DNA from: Herbiconiux sp. VKM Ac-1786
Lineage (GTDB): Bacteria > Actinomycetota > Actinomycetes > Actinomycetales > Microbacteriaceae
Length of the DNA stretch: 64,000 bases
Assembly: GCF_015350805.1 (NCBI RefSeq)
Contig: NZ_JADKSG010000001.1
Span: 1,054,001 to 1,118,000, forward strand
Reading direction: 5' to 3'
Shown: piece after piece, positions 1-7,708 of the stretch
How positions within the stretch are numbered: position 1 is the stretch's first letter
Layout: the number at the start of each line of letters is the position of its first letter
Made by a program: the position numbers and the translations under genes
Notes under the pieces: model-generated
What the model was told of the DNA's origin: nothing
What the model saw: only the letters and a program-made list of their open reading frames with translations
Database searches by the model: none

Positions 1-510
1 CTCGACCGGGGGCTGCCGGTGATGGAGGGGCTGGACGTGCTGACCCGGCTCCGCAGCCGCGGCATCCTGACCCCGGCCCTGGTGCTCTCGGCGCTGGGCA
101 ATCCGGCCGACCGCGTCGAGGGCCTCGACCGGGGTGCCGAGGACTACCTCGCCAAACCCTTCGACATCGACGAGCTGCTCGCGCGCATCCGTGCGCTCCT
201 CCGCCGGCACAGCAGTATGGTGCCCGTGCTGGCACTGCCGAACGGGTCGCTCGACACGGCGAGCCGCACCGTCACGACGCGGGAGGGAGCGGACGTGACC
301 CTCTCCGAGCGCGAGTCGCAGCTGCTCGAACGGCTTGCCCGACGACCCGGCCAGGTATTCGAACGCAACGATCTGCTCGCGAGCGTGTTCCCCGATGCCG
401 ACGACCCCGGCGTGGTCGACACCTACGTGCACTACCTGCGCAAGAAGCTCGGCCGCGACGCCGTGACGACGGTCCGCGGAATCGGCTACCGGCTCGGATC
501 CCTCGCGTGA
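1..510 (+). CDS. Winged-helix response regulator, 5' end cut by window edge
   Basis: C-terminal 169 residues of an OmpR-family response regulator. The visible sequence opens at the DRGLP-type motif that normally holds the phospho-acceptor Asp, continues through the conserved Lys (AKPFD) and ends in a winged-helix DNA-binding domain (YVHYLRKKLG, VRGIGYRLG). The first part of the receiver domain lies outside the window. It overlaps the next gene by GTGA, so it is translationally coupled to the histidine kinase and is its partner. Target genes cannot be read from the sequence. Confidence 0.93.
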   Translation, partial: LDRGLPVMEGLDVLTRLRSRGILTPALVLSALGNPADRVEGLDRGAEDYLAKPFDIDELLARIRALLRRHSSMVPVLALPNGSLDTASRTVTTREGADVTLSERESQLLERLARRPGQVFERNDLLASVFPDADDPGVVDTYVHYLRKKLGRDAVTTVRGIGYRLGSLA

Positions 511-1727
511 GAACGCTACGCACGGGCGACGACCTCAGAGGCTCGTCTCTGAGGCTCACTGCGCAGTTCACCGCCCTGGTGCTGATCATCCTCGCGATCG
601 TCGGCACCATCGTCTATTTCATCGTCTGCACGAGCGTGACCGAGTCGAATGAGCGCGCCCTCGTCGCGGCCACCCGGCTCGACTCACCGCAGGATGCACC
701 GAGCGGCACCTTCCTCTCCCTGATCGACGGGCGCACGGGCAACCAGCTCATCTCCTCCGATGACCTCCCCCCGGGACTGCTCGACACGGACGCGATCCGA
801 GCAGTCGCGGGCGGCGGCGGGGACGTGCAGAACCGACGCACTGTCGACGGCCGCGACTATCTCCTCCTTACCACCTCGGCCACCGGGGACCGCAACCACG
901 ACCGGGTCGTGCAGGTCGCCCTCGACCTGCACGAGAGCACCGAAGAGCTGGGCAGGCTCGCGACCGCGCTGATCGTCGGAGGGCTCATCGCAGCAGTACT
1001 CGCCTTCGCTGCGGCCTACCTGATGGCACGCCGCGCCATCCGCCCCCTGGCCGAGGCGCTGGCTCTCCAGCGTCGCTTCGTCGCCGATGCCAGCCATGAA
1101 CTCCGCACACCACTGACTCTGCTCAGCACGCGGGCGCAGATGCTCAAGCGCCGTCCCGGCCCCGACCTCCCCGACGACGTCACCGCCTCGGTCGACGAAA
1201 TCGTGGCCGACACGCGAGCCCTCACCGAGATCCTCGAAGATCTCTTGATCGCCGCCGACCCACGGACCGTGGCCGACCCGACTCCGGTCGACCTCGCGAA
1301 GGTCGCCGACGACGCCATCGCGCTGCTCCACGACGAGGCGACCCGACGCGGAGTCTCCCTCGTCCGGGCGGGCGACCCGGCACCCGTCACCATCACCGGG
1401 TCGAGGGCCGCTCTGCTGCGGCTGGTGATCGCCCTGTCGACCAACGCGCTCGACCATGCCCGTTCCGCGGTGGCGGTCACGGTCTCGGCGTCGAACGGAA
1501 AAGCATTCGTGCGCGTCACCGACGACGGACCGGGATTCCCGCCGGAGGTCGCGTCCACGGCCTTCGACCGCTTCGCCAGCCGCCGAAACGACGACGGTGC
1601 CACGCGCCACTACGGACTGGGATTGGCGATAGTCGCGGAAATCGTCGAGCGTCACCGCGGCTCAGTCACCATCGAGCACCCCCAGACCGGCGCATCCGTG
1701 CTGTGCGTATTCGAGCCCTCACGCTGA
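507..1727 (+). CDS. Sensor histidine kinase (EnvZ/BaeS type)
   Basis: 406-residue membrane sensor kinase. It starts at a GTG overlapping the response-regulator stop. TM1 is near residues 20-42, followed by an extracytoplasmic segment of about 110 residues, TM2 near 152-174, a HAMP-like linker, a HisKA domain with phospho-His197 (ASHELRTPL) and a HATPase domain with DDGPGF and YGLGLAIV boxes. It autophosphorylates and passes phosphate to the upstream regulator. The extracytoplasmic domain is not a family I recognise, so the signal is unknown. Confidence 0.95.
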   Translation: MRTLRTGDDLRGSSLRLTAQFTALVLIILAIVGTIVYFIVCTSVTESNERALVAATRLDSPQDAPSGTFLSLIDGRTGNQLISSDDLPPGLLDTDAIRAVAGGGGDVQNRRTVDGRDYLLLTTSATGDRNHDRVVQVALDLHESTEELGRLATALIVGGLIAAVLAFAAAYLMARRAIRPLAEALALQRRFVADASHELRTPLTLLSTRAQMLKRRPGPDLPDDVTASVDEIVADTRALTEILEDLLIAADPRTVADPTPVDLAKVADDAIALLHDEATRRGVSLVRAGDPAPVTITGSRAALLRLVIALSTNALDHARSAVAVTVSASNGKAFVRVTDDGPGFPPEVASTAFDRFASRRNDDGATRHYGLGLAIVAEIVERHRGSVTIEHPQTGASVLCVFEPSR

Positions 1728-1854
1728 ACCCGAGCACCGCCATGCGCAGCGATCTGCTCCACGGCGCCAAGCTCAGCAGCGCCGGACTTCGGCGACACGC
1801 TGACGATCGGTCCTCCCACGGCACAGACGCGATCTCTGCTCCGGTTGCGGCACT

Positions 1855-1868
1855 GGGACTTACGTCCT
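1855..1868. promoter_or_regulatory. Candidate DosR-like box upstream of polymer-forming gene
   Basis: GGGACTTACGTCCT resembles the island box (GGAC/GTCC arms, 11 of 14 positions matching the best copy at 4529). It ends 66 nt before the ATG at 1935, the same spacing as the box before hsp20. It is a weaker match than the others, so membership in the regulon is tentative. Confidence 0.45.
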
Positions 1869-1934
1869 CTCCAGGGTCACTGCGGCCACTCAGACTGTGG
1901 CCACGCCCACCACCTGTCTTGAGAGGCACACCCC

Positions 1935-3059
1935 ATGAGACTCGCACCTGTCCCCCGTCGGATACTCGGCACGACGTTTGCGCTCGGTATCGTCGCCTTC
2001 TCCCTTGCTGGCAGGGCCAGTGCGGCAGGAGCGGCTTCAGCCGCGGATGCGCTGTCCTCCGTCGGCAACGCCGAGGGCCCCCAGTTCTACACGGGGGCGG
2101 TCGTCAATGTCACCGACACGGTCGACGGCGATGTGTACGCAGCCGGACAGAGTGTGACGATCAGCGGTGACGTCACCGGTGATGTGATCGCGGCAGCCCA
2201 GACGATCACGATCACCGGGACGGTCGACGGCAGCGTCCGGCTTGCCGCTCAGAACGTGACGATCAGCGGCGACGTCACCCGAAGCGGAACCGTCTTCGCC
2301 GCAGACATCGCCGTCACACCCACGGGCTCGTTCGGTGACGACGTTGTCGGGAGCGCCGCCACGGCCGCCATCTCCGGTGACATCGGCCGCGACTTGCTGC
2401 TCAGCGTGGATCGACTCGCCATCAGTGGCGCGGTCGGCGGCGACGTGTCGTACACCAGCGACAACGAGGCCCTGATCGACGACGGCGCCGTCACCGGCTC
2501 CGTCGAACGCATCGAGCCGGCCCAGGCACCGGAACCATCCCCCGGGGCCGTCATCGGCGGATGGTTCCTCGGGCTGCTCTACGCACTCGTCGCCCTCAGC
2601 CTCATCACCCTGCTCGCGGGACTCCTTATCCCCCGCTGGCTTCACCAGGTCACGGATCACTTGCTGCCGTCGCCGTGGAAGGCGCTTCTGGTCGGTTTCA
2701 TCGCTTCGATCACCGTTCCCGCCGCGCTGGTGTTCCTGCTGGTCACGATAGTCGGCGCACCACTGGCGCTGGCAGGCATCCTGATCTAGTCCGTGCTCAC
2801 TCTCGCCGCGTTCGTCTACGGCGCCTACTACCTTGGTCGGATCGTGTTCCGGGGCGGGCAGCGTCCGGTTGTGAAGGCCTTGACAGGAGGCGGGATCCTC
2901 ATCGTCGCCTTGAATATCCCCTGGCTGAACATCCTCGTCTGGACGGCCCTGGTCTGTGTCGGCCTCGGTGCGCGGCTGCTCGAGTTCGCCCGGCTGCGCC
3001 CCTGGAGCACGACCTCGCGCATCACCGCATCGGAGGTCCCCGCACATGGTGAGAAGTGA
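1935..3059 (+). pseudogene. Polymer-forming (bactofilin-like) membrane protein, interrupted by in-frame TAG
   Basis: The reading frame codes for a signal peptide, a run of short beta-repeat units (VDGDVYAAGQSVTISGDVTGDV type, like bactofilin/polymer-forming cytoskeletal repeats) and a C-terminal block of transmembrane helices. A TAG at 2787-2789 splits it after residue 284 (LAGILI), and the frame then continues without a shift through SVLTLAAFVYGAYYLGR to a TGA at 3057-3059. A Trp TGG-to-TAG change is the simplest explanation. The first part could still give a truncated protein that lacks the last helices. The full product would be about 374 residues. Confidence 0.8.
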
Positions 3060-3273
3060 GTTCCCCATGGACGACGGCCGTCGGACGGGTTGGTATGACG
3101 ACGGATCGTCGATTAGTGATCGCTGGTGGACAGGGCAGGAGTGGCTGGATCTCTACGCATTCGAGCCACTCTCCGGCCGCCGAGGCAAGCCTCTTCCCGC
3201 GGTCTTCGTGCCTCACGACCTCGTCGTGCGCGCGGACGAACCGGAAGAGATCACGCCCTCTCCGGGCGGATGA
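3046..3273 (+). CDS. Small DUF2510-like protein
   Basis: 75 residues, soluble. The core GWYDDGSSISDRWWTGQEW matches the short DUF2510 pattern (G-W-Y-D ... W-W-G-x-x-W). Its start at 3046 lies inside the end of the polymer-forming gene and follows GGAGG at a spacing of about 8 nt. An alternative ATG at 3067 has a poorer ribosome site. DUF2510 usually sits next to membrane segments, which are lacking here. The function is unknown. Its tail overlaps the 3' end of the convergent flavodoxin gene. Confidence 0.6.
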   Translation: MVRSEFPMDDGRRTGWYDDGSSISDRWWTGQEWLDLYAFEPLSGRRGKPLPAVFVPHDLVVRADEPEEITPSPGG

Positions 3274-3790
3274 GCGTCGTGAGTTCGGTGCCCCAGTGCG
3301 CGGCGCGGCTGCGTTCTCCGGGCTCGAGGCGGTGATTCCCCATCACGGAGAAGCTCACCGGCTTGGCCACCAGGCAGATCTGAAAGCGATGCAACGTCTG
3401 TGCGATGTCATGTCCCGCTGATCCGACGAACAGTCGCGGTCCGCGAATGCGGGTGTCGAAGACCGCCACCTGCGTTCCGGACGGGATCGCTGCTGAATGG
3501 AGCCATTCGCGCATGCCGCTCGAGTCGTTCTCGCCGCGGTCCAGCTGGAGACCGGAGAAGGTGTCGATGGCAAGAAGCGCCGCCTGACCGCGGCTCTCGG
3601 CTGTACTGAGCCCATGGTTGTGAGTCGGAGCACCTAGCACGAGGAGATCCACCGCCGGCAGGGTGGCCGGATCGATGTCGTGTGCGGCGACCACGGTCAC
3701 CTCACCGTAAGGGCCCGCCCCCGTCCCGATCTCGTCCGCGATCGCATGGGTGGCCCCGAACAGTGACTCGAACACGATCAGGATGCGCAT
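3251..3790 (-). CDS. Flavodoxin-like protein
   Basis: 179 residues. It begins MRILIVFESLFGATHAIADEI, a flavodoxin FMN phosphate-binding loop (S-x-x-G-x-T-type), and continues LLVLGAPTHNHGLS, a typical flavodoxin second loop. It is predicted to bind FMN and carry electrons or act as a small quinone/nitro reductase partner in the cytoplasm. The gene lies 70 nt downstream of the BON gene at 4415 and has no box of its own, so co-transcription from the box at 4451 is likely. A paralogue is at 19268-19894. Confidence 0.85.
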   Translation of the reverse strand: MRILIVFESLFGATHAIADEIGTGAGPYGEVTVVAAHDIDPATLPAVDLLVLGAPTHNHGLSTAESRGQAALLAIDTFSGLQLDRGENDSSGMREWLHSAAIPSGTQVAVFDTRIRGPRLFVGSAGHDIAQTLHRFQICLVAKPVSFSVMGNHRLEPGERSRAAHWGTELTTLIRPERA

Positions 3791-3860
3791 GTACAGAATC
3801 TCATCCGGCTGACACGAATCCTCGCGACGCACGGCCGAAGCAACCTGCCGTGTTTCAGCG

Positions 3861-4415
3861 TCATCGGATGGCCGGGCGCGTGAGGGCGAGCCTGTTCTCG
3901 ACGCGGTGGGCCCGACCGCTGCGGTCGGCTAGGTCGCCGACCCTGATGCGGGTGTCGGCGCCGTCCACGCGGCCCGTGAGGATGACGTTGCCGTCACACA
4001 CCTCGATGCCGACCCCATCTGCCGCGCCGCACGCCGTCAGCGCGTCGGCTACGGAGGCCGCGATGCGTGCGTCCGAGGGGTTGCCGGCCCCGGTTCGGAC
4101 CGTGACGTCGTTGGCGACCGCTCTGACCCCGGGCACGTGAAGGGCGGTTCGGGCGGCGGTGTGGCGATGCCAGGAGTACGGCACATGTCCGGTGAGGGTG
4201 ACCACGCCGTCCTGAACGATCACATCGACTGTTTGAGCGTCGACACCTCGGGTGGTTTCGAACTCGGCGATGATCTGGTGCCTGAGTTGCGCATCCGTGG
4301 GTTTCGCATTCCCCTCTTCTATCCGGAACGCTTGCGGGACGGTCGGCGGCAGATCCCGTGCGCGCGGATCCGGCACGGCAACGCGACTCGGGAGCGCAGA
4401 TGGCATGGAGTTCAT
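3861..4415 (-). CDS. Double BON-domain protein
   Basis: 184 residues with a poorly conserved N-terminus of about 35 residues and two BON domains. The first has VIVQDGVVTLTGHVPYSWHR ... VPGVRAVANDVTV, and the second is GIEVCDGNVILTGRVDG ... HRVENRL. BON domains are small alpha/beta modules thought to bind phospholipid or other hydrophobic ligands. No signal peptide or lipobox is seen, so it is predicted to be cytoplasmic, unlike classical OsmY. A DosR-like box ends 35 nt upstream of the ATG. Confidence 0.9.
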   Translation of the reverse strand: MNSMPSALPSRVAVPDPRARDLPPTVPQAFRIEEGNAKPTDAQLRHQIIAEFETTRGVDAQTVDVIVQDGVVTLTGHVPYSWHRHTAARTALHVPGVRAVANDVTVRTGAGNPSDARIAASVADALTACGAADGVGIEVCDGNVILTGRVDGADTRIRVGDLADRSGRAHRVENRLALTRPAIR

Positions 4416-4450
4416 GCTCCCAACCCTCGTCCGGTTCCGGATGAGGGATG

Positions 4451-4464
4451 GGGACCAAAGTCAT
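4451..4464 (-). promoter_or_regulatory. DosR-like box before BON gene
   Basis: GGGACCAAAGTCAT. It has a perfect GGGAC left arm and a GTC right arm, and 35 nt separate it from the ATG at 4415. Confidence 0.75.
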
Positions 4465-4528
4465 TCGGCTGAGGCCTGCACTGTGCTGCACCCGACGTGC
4501 ACTCGCGCTCATGCTCCGGCGGTCGGGT

Positions 4529-4542
4529 GGGACTTTGGTCCC
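4529..4542 (+). promoter_or_regulatory. DosR-like box, best match to consensus
   Basis: GGGACTTTGGTCCC, with perfect GGGAC/GTCCC arms. It lies between the leftward BON gene and the rightward DosS-like pseudogene at 4721, 178 nt before that start. With the box at 4451 it forms a pair 78 bp apart (start to start). It may have driven the now decayed kinase gene or may add to the BON promoter. Confidence 0.75.
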
Positions 4543-4639
4543 ATGTCCACGCCGGGTCGCCGATACTGTCGCAGTCACGGGCTGGTCCCGGAGGCCGCAG
4601 AGACTCAGGGACGGCCCGTCCCGACTGTCGCACGGCTGA

Positions 4640-4683
4640 TGCGACGAGGCGGTCCGACCCCAACAAGGGATCGCCTCGTCGCA
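4640..4683 (+). terminator. 12-bp perfect stem-loop in leader of DosS-like pseudogene
   Basis: TGCGACGAGGCG at 4640-4651 pairs perfectly with CGCCTCGTCGCA at 4672-4683 around a 20-nt loop. No U-tract follows. It lies between the box at 4529 and the ATG at 4721, where it could act as an attenuator or terminator in the leader of that gene. Confidence 0.45.
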
Positions 4684-4720
4684 TGTTGGGTTGCTACCCC
4701 CAGACACTGGGAGGTGAGCA

Positions 4721-5471
4721 ATGGACGCTCTGGGACTTGGATCTCTGAAGAAGTTCGACGGGAGCTCGCGACCGCCGTCGATGTGCTCGACGACCGAGCC
4801 CGGAAGCTTTTCGCGTCCGACTATCGTCACCACCACCGGTCTCGTCGTCGTGGCCCTCACCGCCGGCTCAGCTCCTGTCACCTCACTCGACGTGTCGGCG
4901 GTCGTCGAGTTCATGGAACGCTCCTCCCTCGCACTCGCACTACTGCACGCACGACAGGAACAGCAGCGCAGCACGACCGCCGTGGACCACGCCCGAATGG
5001 CCCGCGACCTCCACGACCATGTCATCAAGCAGCTGCTCAACCGGCATCGGCATTCAGGCATTCGCAGCGACGCTTGCCGAACCGCGCGACGAGGTCACGT
5101 CCTTCATCGATGAGATCGATGCGGTGATCGCCGGCATTCGTGCAGCTGCGTTCACCCTCACCCGACCGACGCAGGCTGCTGTCAGTGTGCGGCATCGCCT
5201 CGTCGACATGCTCACCGAGCTCGAAGACACCCTCCCAATGCACCCAACGATTCACTTCTCCGGGCCGGTCGATCTGTTCCTCATCGACGAGTTGGCCGAC
5301 GACGTCCTCGCCGTCGTCCCGGAGACCCTGGCGAACATCAGCCCGCACGCCCGCGCCGAAGCAGTCGTCATCGATGTGACAGTGGCACAGCGCCGCGGAG
5401 GTTCCTACCTACTGGAATCGCGCCCACCGCACGGCACCCACGCCCGTGGGCAGGTTCCCCTGGAACGGTGA
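4721..5471 (+). pseudogene. Degenerate DosS-like histidine kinase
   Basis: A good ribosome site (GGGAGGTGAG) precedes the ATG at 4721. The first frame gives a remnant of the second GAF domain (GLVVVALTAG ... LALALLHARQEQQ) and the phospho-His helix MARDLHDHVIKQLL, after which it runs out of register. The frame starting before 5019 carries on with GIGIQAFAATLAEPRDEV ... IAGIRAAAFTL, which aligns with the intact kinase at 23867-25591. The tail has lost the ATP-binding N and G boxes through an internal deletion after ANISPHARAEAVVIDVTV. The GAF-A haem domain is absent. It is a dead paralogue of the island sensor. Confidence 0.8.
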
Positions 5472-5543
5472 TGCCGACACCCGTTCACCGGCCCCGGGTG
5501 TATTCCGGAGGGTGCTCTGACGGTCGTGATCCACGCGACGGTG

Positions 5544-5804
5544 TTAATCAGCGCCACCGGGAGTTGATCCGGTGGGTGCCGAGCGCGATACCCTCCTGAA
5601 GAGGGTGATGCGGTTGTCGACCCAGCTGACGCCCTTGATCTGACGCACCTGATTCTCCGCAGCACGACGTTGCCCGTCACACGCCACGCTGCCCATGAGG
5701 ATCACGCTCCCGTGGCTGACGGGAGCGTCGACAGTGCCGTCGCGCAGGCCGGCCGTCCATCGCGGGGCATGCTGGATGGCGTCGGCGACATCGGTGTCAC
5801 TCAC
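5544..5804 (-). CDS. Single BON-domain protein, probably a fragment
   Basis: 86 residues covering one BON domain (APVSHGSVILMGSVACDGQRRAAENQVRQ ... VSWVDNRITL). It aligns with the middle domain of the triple-BON proteins elsewhere in the island (for example WVDNRITLAPR in 17606-18298). Its length and the decayed neighbourhood suggest a leftover of a larger BON gene, though it could still be translated. No box lies close to its start; the nearest candidates are 280 and 474 nt upstream. Confidence 0.55.
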   Translation of the reverse strand: MSDTDVADAIQHAPRWTAGLRDGTVDAPVSHGSVILMGSVACDGQRRAAENQVRQIKGVSWVDNRITLFRRVSRSAPTGSTPGGAD

Positions 5805-6316
5805 CGGCGTCCCACTCGTTTCAGCGACCGAAGCCTACCGCGAGCTCCCGCACCGACGGGATGAGGGAATCACCACCCAGAAGGCGACACGACACGGTCT
5901 GAAGTCTCACGACCAGTCCTGCCCTGGAGCCCTCGCGGACTCAGATCGGGCCAATAGGTGGCCGGGCCCTCCCGGCCGAAGGGGAGAGCCGCAGCCACCG
6001 ACCGCCACCACGCCGTTGTGGTGGACCACCGCGCCCCGCTGATCGCCCTTTCCGTGACCCCATTTCCGGCAACCGCATGCTGTGGGACAAGAGCCCCCGA
6101 GTATGGTTCGAGGGGGTACCCCCGTCGGGATACCGCGTCTGTCACATCAGCCATTCGTTGCGGTCCATGCGACTTGTCAATCGCAACGTGCGATCCTCAG
6201 GATGCGACTCCTAGACCCTTGACGCTGTCCGGGTGCGACCCGTGACCAGAACACTACGGCGACGGCAATCGTGGCGAAGGACCAAAGTCCCTTGGCTGTG
6301 TCTGCCGTCAAGGCTC
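5805..6316. other. 512-nt stretch without a convincing gene
   Basis: Short ORFs exist on both strands, but none shows a recognisable domain. It contains a weak box-like sequence (GGGACAAGAGCCCC, 6084-6097) and a strong box at 6278-6291 with no obvious gene behind it. It may be a lost gene or an RNA gene. Confidence 0.5.
6278..6291. promoter_or_regulatory. DosR-like box without an obvious target gene
   Basis: AGGACCAAAGTCCC, with arms GGAC/GTCC and flanks that extend the symmetry (AAGG ... CCTT). It lies just past the 3' end of the leftward membrane-protein gene at 6317-6517. The next leftward gene starts at 5804 and the next rightward gene at 6675. Confidence 0.65.
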
Positions 6317-6517
6317 TCAGACGCTGAGTGCCAGCAGCACGTGGTAGATCACGTATGCCGGCCACACTACGGCCTGCAGCAGCCCCAGGATGACTCCCCA
6401 GAACGAACCGTCGGACGTGGAGATGAAGTACACCGCGGCGCCTATGTAGGCGAGGAGGAAGACGAACCCCCATGGGCCATCCCGTACGACCACTCCTGCT
6501 CGTTCACTACGACCCAT
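6317..6517 (-). CDS. Small two-helix membrane protein
   Basis: 66 residues with two hydrophobic helices (FVFLLAYIGAAVYFI and FWGVILGLLQAVVWPAYVIYHVLLAL). The ATG at 6517 is preferred over the GTG at 6526 because AGAAGGAG lies about 8 nt upstream of it. It diverges from the USP gene and shares the intergenic box at 6610. The function is unknown; proteins of this shape recur in stress islands. Confidence 0.75.
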   Translation of the reverse strand: MGRSERAGVVVRDGPWGFVFLLAYIGAAVYFISTSDGSFWGVILGLLQAVVWPAYVIYHVLLALSV

Positions 6518-6609
6518 GACCCTCACTCCTTCTGCCTGTGTTTCCCGGTCGCCTCATCCGACCGCAGCTTCGGGCATGGACAAGAGCCGAAGGTCCTTCC
6601 TGTTGCGAA

Positions 6610-6623
6610 TGGACCTTTGACCC
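6610..6623. promoter_or_regulatory. DosR-like box between small membrane protein and USP
   Basis: TGGACCTTTGACCC (complement GGGTCAAAGGTCCA). It lies 51 nt before the ATG at 6675 and 92 nt before the divergent ATG at 6517. A poorer half-match (AAGGTCCTT) sits about 20 nt to its left and might be a second site. Confidence 0.65.
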
Positions 6624-6674
6624 TACGTAGCCCGGTGCGAAAGCGGAATGCTGAGGCCGATCTTGGAGGATTGC

Positions 6675-7586
6675 ATGACAGTGAGAACAGTGGTCGCTTG
6701 GGACGACTCGGTGGAGAGCCGAACCGCTGTCGCGTGGGCGATCGAACGGGCTCGCCACACCGCGGCGGGCCATGAGGTCGTGCTGGTGCGCGTGATCGAT
6801 GAGGTCAGCTTCATCCCGGGCAAGACCATCACCCCCGAGGATTTCCATGCTGCCTCGACGGCCGTGGCCGCGGAAGCGGCCCGGATCGCCCGGGAGCTGC
6901 CCGCCGCACGGATGTCCAGCCAGGTGGTGATCGGCGACACGCTCAACGCGTTGCGGCGATACACCGATCCCGCCTCCCTGCTCGTGGTCGGCACCGAGGC
7001 ACGGACCTATGCGCACTTCCGATTCGCCTGGTCGATCGGTGCGCGTCTCGCCGCCACCGCTCTCGGCCCGGTCGCGATCATCCCCCGGCACGTCACCGGG
7101 ACTCGCTCCGGCGTCGTCGTCGGCGTCGACGGCTCCGAGACCTCGACACGCGCCGCCCTGTTCGCGGCAGGTGAGGCCGCGCTACGGGGCGTGGAGTTGC
7201 ACATCATCCATGTCTGGCTGGTGCCCCCGGTCTGGCAGGCCGACTACGTCTACGACGACCTCACCCTGGACATGCTCGGCGAAGAACACGAGTCGATCGT
7301 CCACGACGCGGCGGAACTGGTGAGACGCGCCCGCCCCGAACTGGTGGTGAAAGCTGAGGCGGTTCGTGGGACGACCGTGCGGGCGCTGCTCGACGCGTCG
7401 CCCTTGCCGCAGCTCGTGGTTGTGGGCTGCCGCAGCCGGAGCGCGGTGAACCGGTTCGTGCTCGGTTCCGCGAGTCACGAACTGATCCTGAACCTCGACG
7501 TGCCCGTCGTGATCGTCAGTGACCGGGTGCGCGAGGCGGCCACCGCCGTCGGCTGGCAGCGCACATACGAACCGATCGGAGGATGA
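6675..7586 (+). CDS. Universal stress protein, two USP domains
   Basis: 303 residues. It starts MTVRTVVAWDDS after GGAGGA. The N-terminal USP domain (1-140) ends GPVAIIPRHV. The C-terminal domain opens GVVVGVDGSETS and carries the ATP-binding GxxxxG(S)-type end (VVVGCRSRSAVNRFVLGSASHELI). Tandem USPs bind ATP or similar ligands and are hallmark members of DosR regulons. It is cytoplasmic and sits behind the box at 6610. Confidence 0.95.
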   Translation: MTVRTVVAWDDSVESRTAVAWAIERARHTAAGHEVVLVRVIDEVSFIPGKTITPEDFHAASTAVAAEAARIARELPAARMSSQVVIGDTLNALRRYTDPASLLVVGTEARTYAHFRFAWSIGARLAATALGPVAIIPRHVTGTRSGVVVGVDGSETSTRAALFAAGEAALRGVELHIIHVWLVPPVWQADYVYDDLTLDMLGEEHESIVHDAAELVRRARPELVVKAEAVRGTTVRALLDASPLPQLVVVGCRSRSAVNRFVLGSASHELILNLDVPVVIVSDRVREAATAVGWQRTYEPIGG

Positions 7587-7600
7587 TCCCGTGACCCCCC

Positions 7601-7696
7601 ATTGATGCCATCAAGACGGGCTTCGCGAACTACGCCATCTTCACGGGCAGGGCAACGCGCGGCAACCGCCTCGCCTCTTCCTACCCCACCATCTGA
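7601..7696 (+). pseudogene. DUF805 membrane protein fragment
   Basis: An in-frame stretch reads DAIKTGFANYAIFTGRATR and then stops. This is the characteristic N-terminal motif of DUF805 membrane proteins (AI-x-F-x-x-Y-x-x-F-x-GRA-x-R); the transmembrane part that should follow is missing. It is a short remnant between the USP and GyrI-like genes. Confidence 0.5.
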
Positions 7697-7708
7697 CCCC
7701 GGAGAACC

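Noticed and set aside
684-1655. Leftward 323-codon ORF under the first histidine kinase
   Set aside because: Antisense shadow; no recognised domain or ribosome site.
2037-3068. Leftward 343-codon ORF under the polymer-forming gene
   Set aside because: Product is Asp/Gly-rich by mirroring the beta repeats; the sense frame makes biological sense despite its TAG.
6084-6097. GGGACAAGAGCCCC as a fifteenth box
   Set aside because: The right arm lacks GTC, and there is no gene at a usual distance.
5870-6154. Leftward 94-codon ORF downstream of the orphan box
   Set aside because: Composition unlike real neighbours and no domain; kept only as part of the uncertain region.
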